64,000 nucleotides of DNA from Microbacterium sp. 70-16 (GTDB lineage Bacteria > Actinomycetota > Actinomycetes > Actinomycetales > Microbacteriaceae): positions 533,087 to 597,086 of the forward strand of contig NZ_MKTQ01000014.1 of the NCBI RefSeq assembly GCF_001898315.1. Direction: 5' to 3'. Below, piece after piece: positions 22,045 through 35,932 of this stretch; position 1 is the stretch's first letter, and the number at the start of each line of letters is the position of its first letter. The notes under the pieces were generated by a model, which was not told the origin of the DNA, ran no database searches, and saw only the letters and a program-made list of their open reading frames with translations. The position numbers were made by a program, and so were the translations under genes.

Positions 22045-23304
22045 TCAGTGCTCGCGAGGGAGCCGTGGGTTCGTGGGCAGCGCGTTCACGTCGCGCCGCG
22101 GGCCGAGCGTGCTCGCGCGGGTCACCGCTCCCCCGCCGAAGCGCTCGCGGGCATCGTCGAGGGCCGTGTCGACGCGGCGCCAGTCTTCGTCGTCGTCCCA
22201 CAGTGCAAGACCGCCGGTTCCGCCCGGACGCAGCTTCTCGGCGCGTACGCCGATGAGGCGCACGGGTTGGCTGAGCTCGACGGCATCGAACAGCCGCGTC
22301 ACGACGTCACCGATGCGCTGGCCCACATCGGTCGGCTCGGGCAGCGTGCTCGCGCGCGAGATCGTCGTGAAGTCGGCGTAGCGCAGCTTCAATGCGACCG
22401 TCGCCGCCTCCCAGCCGCCGTCGCGCAGGCGCGCCGCGACCCGGTCGGAGAGGCGTCGCAGCTCGCTGCGCAGGGTGCCGGCATCCGCGATGTCGTGCAG
22501 GAAGGTCTCTTCGTGGCCGATGCTCTTCTCGATGCGCTCGGTCTCGACCGTGCGCGGGTCCTCTCCGTGCGCGAGCTGCCAGATGCGTGCCCCACCCGCG
22601 GGCCCCAGGGCGCGTTCGATGACGCGCTGCGGCGAGGCGAGGATGTCGGAGACGAGCCGGATGCCTCGCGCCTCCAGCGCCTCGGCCGCCTTCGGCCCGA
22701 CGCCCCACAGCGCGCGCACCGGCAATCCCGCGAGGAACTGTGCCGTCTCGGGCTCGCTGACGATGAGCAGGCCGTCGGGCTTGGACAGCGTCGAGGCGAT
22801 CTTGGCGACGTGCTTGGTGGCGGCCACCCCGATGCTGCAGACGAGGCCCGTCTCGGCCTTGACGCGCGCGCGCAGCATCCGGGCGATCTCGCCGGGCGAT
22901 CCCCACAGCCGCCGCGCACCGGACACGTCGAGGAACGCCTCGTCGATCGACAGCGGCTCGACGAGCGGCGTGACGTCATGGAAGATCGCCATCACCTGGC
23001 GCGAGAGGGCGGCGTAGCGCTCGAAGTGCGGCACGACGACGATCGCGTGCGGGCACAGGCGCAACGCTTGCGCGACGTTCATCGCCGAGCGGACGCCGAA
23101 GCGGCGCGCCTCGTAGGTCGCGCTGGAGACGACTCCGCGCCCCTCCATGCCGCCGACGATGACGGGCTTGCCGGCGAGCGACGGGTCGTCGAGCACCTCG
23201 ACGGACGCGTAGAAGGCATCCATGTCGACATGCAGGATGCGGGTGCCGGTGTCATCGGCATCCGCCGCCGATACCCGCCTTCCGCTCCCGTCGCCGCGTC
23301 CCAC
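22045..23304 (-). CDS. dinB: DNA polymerase IV (Y family)
   Basis: Translesion polymerase; 419 residues from the chosen GTG. Catalytic carboxylates in LHVDMDAFYASVE and SIDEAFLDV; the steric-gate region is FYASVE. VCSIGVAATKHVAKIAS (fingers/thumb) and helix-hairpin-helix LPVRALWGVGPKAAEAL follow. The C-terminal little-finger domain ends about residue 370, then a linker. It lacks a clear beta-clamp motif (QxSLF) at the extreme end, so clamp binding is uncertain. GTG 23304 follows GGAGGA. I see no SOS box upstream, so this copy is probably not LexA-controlled. Confidence 0.93.
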   Translation of the reverse strand: MGRGDGSGRRVSAADADDTGTRILHVDMDAFYASVEVLDDPSLAGKPVIVGGMEGRGVVSSATYEARRFGVRSAMNVAQALRLCPHAIVVVPHFERYAALSRQVMAIFHDVTPLVEPLSIDEAFLDVSGARRLWGSPGEIARMLRARVKAETGLVCSIGVAATKHVAKIASTLSKPDGLLIVSEPETAQFLAGLPVRALWGVGPKAAEALEARGIRLVSDILASPQRVIERALGPAGGARIWQLAHGEDPRTVETERIEKSIGHEETFLHDIADAGTLRSELRRLSDRVAARLRDGGWEAATVALKLRYADFTTISRASTLPEPTDVGQRIGDVVTRLFDAVELSQPVRLIGVRAEKLRPGGTGGLALWDDDEDWRRVDTALDDARERFGGGAVTRASTLGPRRDVNALPTNPRLPREH

Positions 23305-23393
23305 GCACCCATCCTCCCCCACCCCACCGACACGCGGGAGATGGGGCGCACGCCGCGGCACGGGGCCGGGGCGGCGCGAGGGATGCCGCGGGG

Positions 23394-24923
23394 TCAGCCC
23401 GCGGCTCGCTCGAGGACGAGCTCGCGCACGCGCGCGGCATCGGCCTGGCCGCGCATCGCCTTCATGACGGCGCCGATGACGGCACCGGCGGCCTGCACCT
23501 TGCCGTCGCGGATCTTCTCGAGCACGTCCGGCTGGGCCGCGAGGGCCTCGTCGATCGCGGCGATCAGCGCACCATCGTCCGAGACGACCGCGAGCCCGCG
23601 GGCGTCGACGACCTCTTGCGGCGTGCCCTCACCGGCGATGACGCCCTCCAGCACCTGGCGCGCGAGCTTGTCGGTGAGCGAGCCGGCGTCGACGAGCTGC
23701 TGCAGCGCCGCGACGGATGCCGGTTCGATGAGCGACGATGCCTCGACGCCCTCCGCGTTCGCGAGCCGCGAGATCTCGCTCATCCACCACTTGCGGGCGG
23801 ATGCCGGCGATGCGCCGGCGGCGACGGTCGCCTCGACCTCGCTCAGCAGCCCCGCGTTGACGACACCCTGGAAGTCGATGTCGGCGAAGCCCCAGGCATC
23901 CTTCAGCCGGCGACGGCGTGCGGCCGGCGGCTCGGGCAGCGCGGCGCGCAGGCTCTCGATCAGCTCGGTCGACGGCGCGACGGGCAGCAGATCGGGCTCG
24001 GGGAAGTAGCGGTAGTCGTCGGCATCCGACTTCGGACGACCCGGAGAGGTCGTGCCGGTGTCCTCATGCCAGTGGCGCGTCTCCTGCGTGATCGTGCCGC
24101 CCGCGGCGAGGATCGCCGCCTGCCGCTGGATCTCGTAGCGCACGGCGCGCTCGACCGACCGCATCGAGTTGACGTTCTTCGTCTCGGTGCGGGTGCCGAG
24201 CGGTGCGACAGGCTCACCGGCCGCAGCGCGCGGGCGGATCGACACGTTCGCATCGCAGCGGAGGTTGCCGCGCTCCATGCGCGCCTCCGAGATGCCGAGA
24301 CCGATCACGATGTCGCGGATCGCGCGCACGTACGCCGCGGCGAGCTTCGGAGCGTTCGCCTCGGCGCCGTAGATCGGCTTCGTGACGATCTCGACGAGCG
24401 GCACGCCCGCACGGTTGTAGTCGACGAGCGAGTACTCGGCGCCCTGGATGCGACCGGTCGCACCACCCATGTGGGTGAGCTTGCCGGCATCCTCTTCCAT
24501 GTGCGCGCGCTCGATCGGGATCTCGAACGTCGTGCCGTCTTCGAGTTCCACCTCGACCTGACCCTCGAACGCGATCGGCTCGTCGTACTGGCTGATCTGG
24601 TAGTTCTTGCCGAGGTCGGGGTAGAAGTAGTTCTTCCGCGCGAACCGGCTCGACGGCGCGATGTCGCAGCCGAGCGCGAGACCCAGCGAGATCGAGTACC
24701 GCACGGCGGTCTCGTTGACGACCGGGAGAGACCCGGGCAGGCCCATGTCGACAGGCGCAACGAGGGTGTTCGGCGCGGCATCGTGGTTCGACGGGTGCGC
24801 GGGGTTCGCGGCGGCCGAGAACATCTTGGTCTCGGTGTTGAGCTCGACGTGCACCTCGAAGCCGAGGACGGGCTCGAACCGCTCGAGCGCCTCGTCGAAG
24901 TCCATGAGTGCGACCTTGGCCAT
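23394..24923 (-). CDS. gatB: Asp-tRNA(Asn)/Glu-tRNA(Gln) amidotransferase subunit B
   Basis: Kinase/tRNA-binding subunit of GatCAB. 509 residues. [20 protein letters not shown] at the N-terminus, the signature [34 protein letters not shown] and [16 protein letters not shown], with the YqeY-like helical tail (about 350-500) ending in [16 protein letters not shown]. All are standard. Its start overlaps the gatA stop by one base (TGATG). GatCAB amidates misacylated Glu-tRNA(Gln) and/or Asp-tRNA(Asn). Confidence 0.97.
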   Translation of the reverse strand: MAKVALMDFDEALERFEPVLGFEVHVELNTETKMFSAAANPAHPSNHDAAPNTLVAPVDMGLPGSLPVVNETAVRYSISLGLALGCDIAPSSRFARKNYFYPDLGKNYQISQYDEPIAFEGQVEVELEDGTTFEIPIERAHMEEDAGKLTHMGGATGRIQGAEYSLVDYNRAGVPLVEIVTKPIYGAEANAPKLAAAYVRAIRDIVIGLGISEARMERGNLRCDANVSIRPRAAAGEPVAPLGTRTETKNVNSMRSVERAVRYEIQRQAAILAAGGTITQETRHWHEDTGTTSPGRPKSDADDYRYFPEPDLLPVAPSTELIESLRAALPEPPAARRRRLKDAWGFADIDFQGVVNAGLLSEVEATVAAGASPASARKWWMSEISRLANAEGVEASSLIEPASVAALQQLVDAGSLTDKLARQVLEGVIAGEGTPQEVVDARGLAVVSDDGALIAAIDEALAAQPDVLEKIRDGKVQAAGAVIGAVMKAMRGQADAARVRELVLERAAG

Positions 24924-26434
24924 CAGCGGGCTCCTCCCAGCTGGGGGGCACGGTCAAGCAGCGGACCACCCCACGAATCCACGAGCAGTGCCTCGAGCGC
25001 CGCACCGACGCGGTAGAGGCGGGCATCCTCGCGCAGTGGCGCGATGAACTGGATGCCGACGGGCAGTCCGTCTTCGGCGGCGAGGCCCGACGGGATCGAG
25101 ATCCCGGGGACGCCCGCGAGGTTCACGGGGATCGTCGTGACGTCGTTGAGGTACATCTGCAGCGGGTCGTCGAGCTTCTCGCCGAGGCGGAACGCGGTCG
25201 TCGGCGCGGAAGGCGTCGCGATGACGTCGACCTGCGCGAAGGCGGTGTCGAAATCGCGCTGGATGAGCGTGCGCACCTTCTGCGCGCTGCCGTAGTACGC
25301 GTCGTAGTAGCCTGCCGACAGGGCGTAGGTGCCGAGAATGATGCGGCGTTTGACCTCGTCGCCGAACCCGATGTCGCGCGAGCGCGCCATGACGTCCTCG
25401 ACCGTGCCGCCGGGCACGTCGACCCGCAGGCCGAATCGCACCGAGTCGAACTTGGCGAGGTTGCTGGATGCCTCGGCAGGCAGGATCAGGTAGTAGGCGG
25501 CGACGCCGTACTCGAAGTGCGGCGCGCTGATCTCGACGATCTCGGCCCCCTGCGCCTCGAGCAGCGCGAGCGACTCGCGGAATGACGCCGAGACACCCGC
25601 CTGGAAGCCCGAGTCGGGCAGCTCGCGGATGACGCCGACCTTGAGGCCCTTGAGCACCTCACCCGTGGCGCCCTCGCGCGCTGCCGCGGCGAAGGACGGC
25701 CAGGCATCCGTCAGCGACGTCGCGTCGTGCGGGTCGTGGCCGGCGATGACATCGTGCAGGAGCGCCGAGTCGAGCACGGTGCGCGAGACGGGACCGACCT
25801 GGTCGAGCGAGGATGCCAGCGCGATCGCGCCGAACCGGCTCACGCCGCCATAGGTCGGCTTGACGCCGACCGTGCCGGTGACGTGCGCGGGCTGGCGGAT
25901 CGAGCCGCCGGTGTCGGACCCGAGCGCGATCGGCGCCTCGAAGGCGGCGACGGCCGCGGCAGAGCCACCGCCCGAGCCGCCCGGGATGCGGTCGAGGTCC
26001 CACGGGTTGTGGGTCGGTCCGTAGGCGGAGTGCTCGGTCGACGAGCCCATCGCGAACTCGTCCATGTTGGTCTTGCCGAGCGGCACGAGGCCCGCGGCGC
26101 GCGAGCGCGCGACGACCGTCGCGTCGTACGGCGAGAGGAAGCCCTCGAGGATCTTCGATCCGCTCGTGGAGGGCATGTCGGTCGTGACGAGCACGTCCTT
26201 GATCGCGAGCGGCACGCCGGCCAGCTCGCCCAGCTGCTCGCCCGCGGCGCGGCGGCGGTCGATGTCGGCGGCGACCTCGAGCGCGTGGTCGCTCACGTGC
26301 AGGAACGCGTGCACCTCGGTGTCGACGGCGGCGATGCGGTCGAGGTGGGCCTGCGTCGCCTCAACGCTCGACACCTCGCCCGCCGCGAGCTTGGCCGACA
26401 GGTCGGCGGCGGTCAGACGGATCAGGTCGCTCAC
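24923..26434 (-). CDS. gatA: Asp-tRNA(Asn)/Glu-tRNA(Gln) amidotransferase subunit A
   Basis: Amidase subunit that releases ammonia from glutamine. 503 residues. The Ser-cisSer-Lys triad of the amidase signature family is visible: Lys in [10 protein letters not shown], the Ser-rich loop [14 protein letters not shown] and the nucleophile region [13 protein letters not shown]. The C-terminus with [22 protein letters not shown] is typical. It overlaps gatC by four bases and gatB by one, so stoichiometric translation of the three is expected. Confidence 0.97.
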   Translation of the reverse strand: MSDLIRLTAADLSAKLAAGEVSSVEATQAHLDRIAAVDTEVHAFLHVSDHALEVAADIDRRRAAGEQLGELAGVPLAIKDVLVTTDMPSTSGSKILEGFLSPYDATVVARSRAAGLVPLGKTNMDEFAMGSSTEHSAYGPTHNPWDLDRIPGGSGGGSAAAVAAFEAPIALGSDTGGSIRQPAHVTGTVGVKPTYGGVSRFGAIALASSLDQVGPVSRTVLDSALLHDVIAGHDPHDATSLTDAWPSFAAAAREGATGEVLKGLKVGVIRELPDSGFQAGVSASFRESLALLEAQGAEIVEISAPHFEYGVAAYYLILPAEASSNLAKFDSVRFGLRVDVPGGTVEDVMARSRDIGFGDEVKRRIILGTYALSAGYYDAYYGSAQKVRTLIQRDFDTAFAQVDVIATPSAPTTAFRLGEKLDDPLQMYLNDVTTIPVNLAGVPGISIPSGLAAEDGLPVGIQFIAPLREDARLYRVGAALEALLVDSWGGPLLDRAPQLGGAR

Positions 26435-26730
26435 TGCTCCTCCCCCAGGATCGCGGTGACCTTGAAGCGGTCCTCCGTGGCATCCGGCGCATTCTGCAGC
26501 ACCTGCTCGACGGTCAGCATCTCGCCGACGACATCGGGACGGTAGACGTTCTGCAGCGGCACCGGGTGGCTCGTCGCGGGCACGTCGGGGGTCGCGACCT
26601 CCGACACCTTCGCGATGTTGTCGACGATCGCGGAGAGCTGGCCGGTCAGGCGCTCCACCTCGTGGTCGTCCAGCTGGATCCGGGCCAGCACGCCGAGATG
26701 GCGCACGAGATCAGGGGTGATTTCAGACAC
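26431..26730 (-). CDS. gatC: Asp-tRNA(Asn)/Glu-tRNA(Gln) amidotransferase subunit C
   Basis: 99-residue belt subunit stabilising GatA on Gat[65 protein letters not shown] is full-length GatC. Two GTG codons in a row are possible starts (26733, 26730); I prefer 26730 because it lies 6 bases after TAGACT, the spacing seen at other leaderless genes. First gene of gatCAB. Confidence 0.94.
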   Translation of the reverse strand: MSEITPDLVRHLGVLARIQLDDHEVERLTGQLSAIVDNIAKVSEVATPDVPATSHPVPLQNVYRPDVVGEMLTVEQVLQNAPDATEDRFKVTAILGEEQ

Positions 26731-26736
26731 CACGCC

Positions 26737-26742
26737 AGTCTA
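26737..26742 (-). promoter_or_regulatory. -10 element of gatCAB (leaderless)
   Basis: TAGACT on the minus strand, six bases before GTG 26730. Confidence 0.55.
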
Positions 26743-26807
26743 CTTGGGCCGCTCCGCACCGCCGGTCCGCCGTGGCGCGGCGGATGCGCCGGACAAACCC
26801 CCGTCGC

Positions 26808-26813
26808 TAGGCT
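26808..26813 (+). promoter_or_regulatory. -10 element of fadD (leaderless)
   Basis: TAGGCT seven bases before GTG 26821; the intervening GGCCCGC is not a ribosome-binding site. Confidence 0.5.
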
Positions 26814-26820
26814 GGCCCGC

Positions 26821-30853
<4,033 letters not shown>

Positions 30854-30888
30854 GGCAGTGCCCCCGACACGGTGTCAGGGGTCGGGTT

Positions 30889-30894
30889 TACCCT
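30889..30894 (+). promoter_or_regulatory. -10 element of the GNAT gene (leaderless)
   Basis: TACCCT six bases before ATG 30901; weaker than the TAGACT sites. Confidence 0.35.
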
Positions 30895-30900
30895 CGGGGC

Positions 30901-31464
30901 ATGGCCATCGAAGTGCTGCCGGCGACCGGACGATGGAACGATTTCGCCTCTTTCATGGTGCCGCGAAAACCCGGCGGAAGCGGATGCATCTGCATGGCGT
31001 ACCGCGGCCGCGGTCTCGACACGGCCGGCCGCATCGCCTACATGCACGACGAGTGCGATCGTGGGCCCGGCCCCGGCGTGCTGGCGTACCGCGACGGCGT
31101 CGTCGCGGGCTGGGCGTCGGTCGCCCCGCGATCGACGTACAGCCGCCTGATGAACTCACGGACGATTCCGCTGCTCGACGATCAGGACCCCTGGTCAGTG
31201 GTCTGCTTCGTCGTCCGCGCCGGCCATCGCCGCCAGGGCCTGATGCACGACCTGCTCGACGGCGCCGTCGCGCACGCCGAGCGCAACGGCGCCGCGGTCG
31301 TCGAGGGCTACCCTGCCGACGCGGGCGGCGAGCGCCTCGACACGATCAGCGCGTACGTCGGCACGGTCGATCTCTTCGAGCAGCACGGCTTCACCAGAGC
31401 CGCACCGACGACGGGGCACTCCGGTCACCGCGAGCGGTGGATCATGCGACGGGAACTGCGCTGA
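30901..31464 (+). CDS. GNAT-family N-acetyltransferase
   Basis: 187 residues. The acetyl-CoA-binding motif A is [39 protein letters not shown] (strand 4, R-x-x-H-R-R-Q-G loop). The N-terminal half has [10 protein letters not shown] and a Pro/Arg-rich loop. The acceptor is unknown. It converges on mnmA and overlaps its 3' end by 23 bases. Confidence 0.87.
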   Translation: MAIEVLPATGRWNDFASFMVPRKPGGSGCICMAYRGRGLDTAGRIAYMHDECDRGPGPGVLAYRDGVVAGWASVAPRSTYSRLMNSRTIPLLDDQDPWSVVCFVVRAGHRRQGLMHDLLDGAVAHAERNGAAVVEGYPADAGGERLDTISAYVGTVDLFEQHGFTRAAPTTGHSGHRERWIMRRELR

Positions 31465-32536
31465 CCGTCCGGTCGATCGTGAACTGGCCGATCACGCGGG
31501 TGCCGTCGTAGAGCACGGCCGTCTGCCCCGGCGCGACGCCATCGAACGGGGCATCCGGTGTCACGGTGAGTCCGTCCGGGGTCCACTGCGCGACCGCCGG
31601 CACGGGCTCGGCGTGCGCACGGATCTGCACGTGGCAGTCGAACTCGGTCGACGACGGTGCCCGCCCCGCCCAGGTCAGTCGGGCGCCGGCGATCTGCGCC
31701 GTCGCGAGCGCCTCCTTCGGGCCCACCACAACGGTGTTGGAGACGGGACGCACCTCGAGCACGAAGCGCGGCTTGCCGTCGGGGGCGGGAACCCCGAGCG
31801 ACAGTCCGCGGCGCTGCCCCACGGTGTAGGCGTGCGCGCCCTCGTGGCTGCCGACGACCGCGCCCGAGCGGTCGATGATCTCGCCCTGCGTGGCGCCGAC
31901 CTTCTCGGCGAGCCAGCCGCGCGTGTCGCCGTCGGGGATGAAGCAGATGTCGTGGCTGTCGGGCTTCTGCGCGACCGTCAGGCCGCGCGCGGCGGCCTCG
32001 GCACGCACGATCGCCTTCGACGGCGTCGATCCCAGCGGGAAGTACGTGTGCGCGAGCTGCTCGGCCGTCAGCACGCCCAGGACGTACGACTGGTCCTTCG
32101 CCTCATCGCTCGCGCGGTGCAGTTCGCGACCCTCCGGCCCCTCGACGAGCGTCGCATAGTGGCCCGTGCAGACGGCGTCGAAGCCGAGTTCGAGTGCGCG
32201 CTCGAGCAGCGCCGCGAACTTGATCTTCTCGTTGCAGCGCATGCAGGGGTTCGGCGTGCGGCCGGCCTGATACTCCGACACGAAGTCGGCGATGACGTCG
32301 TCGCGGAACCGCTCGGAGAAGTCCCAGACGTAGAACGGGATGCCGAGCAGGTCGGCCGCCCGGCGCGCGTCGAGGGCATCCTCGATCGTGCAGCAGCCGC
32401 GGCTGCCGGTGCGGAGCGTCCCGCCGGCGCGAGACAGCGCGAGGTGCACGCCGACGACGTCGTGCCCCGCCTCGACGGCCCGTGCGGCCGCGACGGCGGA
32501 ATCGACGCCGCCGCTCATCGCCGCAAGGATCCGCAT
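31442..32536 (-). CDS. mnmA: tRNA-specific 2-thiouridylase
   Basis: Thiolates U34 of tRNA-Lys, -Glu and -Gln. 364 residues. N-terminal PP-loop [40 protein letters not shown], the first catalytic Cys in [25 protein letters not shown], and the family motif [12 protein letters not shown] near the second Cys. The C-terminal beta-barrel region (about 265-360) follows. The cysteine desulfurase immediately upstream is the natural sulfur donor. The two genes nearly touch: the mnmA -10 contains the upstream stop codon. Confidence 0.96.
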   Translation of the reverse strand: MRILAAMSGGVDSAVAAARAVEAGHDVVGVHLALSRAGGTLRTGSRGCCTIEDALDARRAADLLGIPFYVWDFSERFRDDVIADFVSEYQAGRTPNPCMRCNEKIKFAALLERALELGFDAVCTGHYATLVEGPEGRELHRASDEAKDQSYVLGVLTAEQLAHTYFPLGSTPSKAIVRAEAAARGLTVAQKPDSHDICFIPDGDTRGWLAEKVGATQGEIIDRSGAVVGSHEGAHAYTVGQRRGLSLGVPAPDGKPRFVLEVRPVSNTVVVGPKEALATAQIAGARLTWAGRAPSSTEFDCHVQIRAHAEPVPAVAQWTPDGLTVTPDAPFDGVAPGQTAVLYDGTRVIGQFTIDRTVSAVPVA

Positions 32537-32542
32537 GGTTCC

Positions 32543-32548
32543 AGTCTA
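32543..32548 (-). promoter_or_regulatory. -10 element of mnmA containing the stop codon of the upstream gene
   Basis: TAGACT six bases before the mnmA ATG. Its first three bases (TAG, 32548-32546) are the stop codon of the cysteine desulfurase gene, so termination codon and promoter element share bases. Confidence 0.55.
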
Positions 32549-33736
32549 CGGACGCGTTGCTGTGCGGGATCCGGATGCCCGGGCGTAGGCATCCGGCAGC
32601 GCCGCGAGCACGGCGTCGACGTCCGCCTCCGTCGACGTGCGGCCGAGCGTGAACCGCAGCACCGACCGCGCGGCGCGCTCGTCGAAGCCCAGGGCCATCA
32701 CGACGTGCGAAGGCTCGGCGATGCCCGCCTGACACGCGGATCCGGTCGAGACCGAGATGCCCGCCCGGTCGAGCAGGAACAGCAGCGACTCCCCTGCCGC
32801 GCCCGGGAACAGCGCGTGCACGTTGCCCGGCACCCGCTCGACGAGGTCGCCGAGAATCCGCGCGGCGGGCACGGCAGAGCGGATGCCCTCGGCGAGCCGC
32901 GCGGTGAGCGCCCCCAGCCGGGTCTGCTCATCGAGCCGTTCGGCCTCGGCTTCAGCGAGCGCAGCGGCGAGCGCCGCCGCCCCCGCGACGTCGGGCGTGC
33001 CCGAGCGCAGGCCGCGCTGCTGCCCCCCACCGTGCAGCCCGGGGATGAGCGTCGCATGCCGCGAGACGACGAGCGCGCCGGTGCCGACGGGGGCACCGAA
33101 CTTGTGTCCCGACAGGCTGAGGGCGACCAGGCCCGTGGGGCCGGTGGCGTCAGCGCGCCAGCCCGAGAACGACACCGGCAGGTGCCCGACGGCGCCGACG
33201 GCGTCGAGGTGCAGCGGCACACCGGCGGCGGCGGATGCCGAGGAGAGAGCCGCGGCATCCTGCACCGTGCCCACTTCGTTGTTGACGACGAGCGCCGTCG
33301 CCAGCGCCGCGCCCGGCAGCGCCGCCGCGAACGCGCCCGCGTCGATGCGCCCCAGGCCGTCCAGCGGTACGGCGCGGACCTCCGCGCCCTGCGTCGCGAG
33401 CCACCCGACCGTGTCGAGCGTCGCGTGGTGCTCACCGTCCGGAAGCACGATCGCAGCGCGCGCATCAGAGCCGTCAGTGCCACCAGGCCGCGCCCACCAC
33501 AACCCCTTGATGGCGAGGTTGATCGACTCGGTGCCACCGCTCGTGAAGACGACCTCGATGGGCTGGCAGTCCAGAATCGCAGCGATGCGCTCGCGCGATT
33601 CCTCCAGCAGCCGGCGCGCCGCCTGCCCGGCGCCGTGCACCGACGAGGCGTTGCCGACCTCCTGCGCGGCGGCGAGCCAGGCATCCCGTGCGACGGGTCG
33701 CAGGGGCGTCGTCGCCGCGTGATCCAGATAGACCAC
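32546..33736 (-). CDS. Cysteine desulfurase (NifS/IscS class V aminotransferase)
   Basis: PLP enzyme releasing sulfur from L-cysteine as enzyme persulfide. 396 residues from GTG 33736, preceded by GGAGGAG. YLDHAATTPLRP at the N-terminus, SGGTESINLAIKG, HHATLD (the His stacking on PLP), the PLP-Lys in SLSGHKFGAPVGTGAL and the persulfide Cys in STGSACQAGIAEPSHVV. No iscU or suf genes adjoin, and mnmA follows, so its main client here is probably tRNA thiolation. A repeat-rich operator-like segment lies upstream, shared with glgX. Confidence 0.94.
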   Translation of the reverse strand: MVYLDHAATTPLRPVARDAWLAAAQEVGNASSVHGAGQAARRLLEESRERIAAILDCQPIEVVFTSGGTESINLAIKGLWWARPGGTDGSDARAAIVLPDGEHHATLDTVGWLATQGAEVRAVPLDGLGRIDAGAFAAALPGAALATALVVNNEVGTVQDAAALSSASAAAGVPLHLDAVGAVGHLPVSFSGWRADATGPTGLVALSLSGHKFGAPVGTGALVVSRHATLIPGLHGGGQQRGLRSGTPDVAGAAALAAALAEAEAERLDEQTRLGALTARLAEGIRSAVPAARILGDLVERVPGNVHALFPGAAGESLLFLLDRAGISVSTGSACQAGIAEPSHVVMALGFDERAARSVLRFTLGRTSTEADVDAVLAALPDAYARASGSRTATRP

Positions 33737-33753
33737 GAGCACCTCTCCTCCCC

Positions 33754-33780
33754 GCATGCAACGTGCTGCAACATGCATGC
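33754..33780. promoter_or_regulatory. Operator-like repeat between the cysteine desulfurase gene and glgX
   Basis: GCATGCA (33754-33760) and TGCATGC (33774-33780) form a perfect 7-bp inverted repeat. Inside it are two adjacent direct repeats, TGCAACGTGC (33757-33766) and TGCAACATGC (33767-33776), differing at one base. The segment is A/T-richer than its surroundings and lies between divergent starts, so it is a likely regulator site. TGCA-type half sites are common in LacI-family operators of sugar genes, which would point to glgX as target; this is inference. Confidence 0.55.
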
Positions 33781-33793
33781 CACACAGCGTTAC

Positions 33794-33799
33794 TACTGT
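33794..33799 (+). promoter_or_regulatory. -10 element of glgX (leaderless)
   Basis: TACTGT seven bases before ATG 33807 and 14 bases after the repeat-rich operator-like segment. Confidence 0.45.
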
Positions 33800-33806
33800 A
33801 GAGCGC

Positions 33807-35882
33807 ATGGCCATTCCGCAGCCGATCGCACCCCCCGCACTCCTCGACCCGGCCTATGACGGATTGGGAGTGACGCTCGGCCCCGACGGCGGCACGTTGC
33901 GCGTGTGGTCTGAGAACGCGACGAGCATCGAACTGGTCGTGTGCGACCCCGTCGATCTCGACTGGATCACCGAGGTCGTGCCGCTCGCCCCGGTCGGCGG
34001 TGGTGTCTGGCAGGTGACCACCAGCGCCCTCGAGCTCGGCACGCGCTACGCCCTGCGCGTCGACGGCCCGACCGATGCCACCGACACGTTCAACCCCGCG
34101 ACGCTCCTGATCGACCCGTATTCGAAGGGCCTCGTGCGCGTCCGCCGCGGGCAGTGGCGTTCGGTCGTCACCGACGACAGGTACGACTGGGAGGGCGTCG
34201 GGCGCCCCGCGACCCCACTCGACCGCACCGTCATCTACGAAGCCCATGTCAAGGGGCTCACGAAGCGGCATCCCGACATTCCGCCGGCCCTGCACGGCAC
34301 CTACGCAGGCCTCGGGCACCCGGCGATGATCGAGCACCTCACGTCGCTCGGCGTGACAGCCGTCGAGCTGCTGCCCATCCACGCGTTCGTCACCGAGCCG
34401 CGTCTGCTCACGCAAGGCCTCACGAACTACTGGGGCTACAACACGCTCGCCTTCTTCGCCCCGCACGCGCCCTACGCGACAGCCGAGGCGAACGCCGCGG
34501 GCCCCGACGCGGTGCTGCGCGAGCTCAAAGACGCCGTCAAGGCGCTGCATGCCGCGGGCATCGAGGTGATCCTCGACGTCGTCTACAACCACACGTCCGA
34601 GCTCGAGCTGGGCGGGCCGCGCACGAGCTTCCGCGGAATCGACAACGCCCGCTACTACCGCCAGCACGACGACGGCGCCTACATCGACGTGACCGGCTGC
34701 GGCAACGCGGTGAACACGTCGACGGATGCCGCGGCGCGCCTCGTCCTGGACTCGCTGCGCTACTGGGCGCAAGAGGTGCAGATCGACGGGTTCCGGTTCG
34801 ACCTGGCTGCCACGCTCGGTCGCGACGCCACGCACGAGTTCCAGCCCGATCACCCGCTGCTCGAGGCGATCGTGTCAGACCCGGCCCTCGCGGGCCTGAA
34901 AATGATCGCCGAGCCGTGGGACGTCGGCATCGGCGGCTGGCAGACCGGCAGCTTCGGCGTCGGCTGGAGTGAATGGAACGACCGCTATCGCGATCGGGTG
35001 CGCAACTTCTGGCTCAGTGACGTCGACTACATGCGTCGGGCGGGCGTGCCGCCCGTCGGCGTCGGCGGTTTCGCGACGCGACTGGCCGGCTCGTCCAACA
35101 CCTTCAGCACCGAGCGCGGCCCGCTCGCGAGCATCAACTTCGTGACCGCGCACGACGGTTTCACCCTGCGCGACCTCGTCTCGTACGACGTCAAGCACAA
35201 CCTGGGCAACGGCGAGCAGGGGCGCGACGGCACCGACACGAACCGCTCGTTCAACCACGGCGCCGAGGGGAAGACCACCGACCTGGGCATCCTCGCCACT
35301 CGGCGCAAGGCGATGCGCAACCTGTTCGGAACGCTGCTGCTGTCGGCCGGCGTACCGATGATCACCGCCGGCGACGAGTTCGCCCGCACGCAGCGCGGCA
35401 ACAACAACGCCTACTGTCACGACTCTCCCCTCACCTGGATCGACTGGCGGCACGCGCCGTGGCAGGACGACCTGCACGCGCACGTGCAGCGGCTCACGCA
35501 GCTGCGGCGCGAGAACCCGGCCCTGCGGCCGCGGAGGTTCGCGGATGCCGTGCGCACGGTACCGAGCGCGTCGGTCATCGACTGGTACGACGAGCACGGC
35601 GAGACGATGTCGATCGATCGGTGGACCGACTCGGGCCACCGGACGCTGCAGTACGTCGCGCAGTCCACGCCACAGGAGGAAGCCCCCAACCGCATCCTGC
35701 TGGTCGTGCACGGCAACGAGCGTCCGATCGATGTGACCCTGCCCCGCATTCCGGGCGTCACCGCCTACCGGTCGCTGTGGTCGAGCGTCCCCGATCGGCC
35801 GAGCACCGACGAGCCTGTCTTCGCGCCGGGCGACGTCGTCTCACTGCCGGGCACGGCGCTGCATCTGTTCCGCGTGGAGTGA
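33807..35882 (+). CDS. glgX: Glycogen debranching protein GlgX
   Basis: GH13 isoamylase-type debranching enzyme hydrolysing alpha-1,6 branches of glycogen. 691 residues. N-terminal CBM48 (LRVWSENATSIELVVCD...), TVIYEAHVKGLTKRHPDIP, YWGYNTLAFFAPH, EVILDVVYNHTSE, the nucleophile Asp in DGFRFDLAATLGRD, the acid Glu in IAEPWDVG and the transition-state Asp in VTAHDGFTL. It is followed after 50 bp by glgE and then glgB, so this is probably an alpha-glucan remodelling unit. Confidence 0.94.
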   Translation: MAIPQPIAPPALLDPAYDGLGVTLGPDGGTLRVWSENATSIELVVCDPVDLDWITEVVPLAPVGGGVWQVTTSALELGTRYALRVDGPTDATDTFNPATLLIDPYSKGLVRVRRGQWRSVVTDDRYDWEGVGRPATPLDRTVIYEAHVKGLTKRHPDIPPALHGTYAGLGHPAMIEHLTSLGVTAVELLPIHAFVTEPRLLTQGLTNYWGYNTLAFFAPHAPYATAEANAAGPDAVLRELKDAVKALHAAGIEVILDVVYNHTSELELGGPRTSFRGIDNARYYRQHDDGAYIDVTGCGNAVNTSTDAAARLVLDSLRYWAQEVQIDGFRFDLAATLGRDATHEFQPDHPLLEAIVSDPALAGLKMIAEPWDVGIGGWQTGSFGVGWSEWNDRYRDRVRNFWLSDVDYMRRAGVPPVGVGGFATRLAGSSNTFSTERGPLASINFVTAHDGFTLRDLVSYDVKHNLGNGEQGRDGTDTNRSFNHGAEGKTTDLGILATRRKAMRNLFGTLLLSAGVPMITAGDEFARTQRGNNNAYCHDSPLTWIDWRHAPWQDDLHAHVQRLTQLRRENPALRPRRFADAVRTVPSASVIDWYDEHGETMSIDRWTDSGHRTLQYVAQSTPQEEAPNRILLVVHGNERPIDVTLPRIPGVTAYRSLWSSVPDRPSTDEPVFAPGDVVSLPGTALHLFRVE

Positions 35883-35920
35883 GCCGCGCGCCGACGCTGT
35901 CTTCGCACCGCCGACGGCGG

Positions 35921-35926
35921 TAGGTT
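35921..35926 (+). promoter_or_regulatory. -10 element of glgE (leaderless)
   Basis: TAGGTT six bases before GTG 35933, suggesting a promoter separate from that of glgX. Confidence 0.5.
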
Positions 35927-35932
35927 CGAGAC

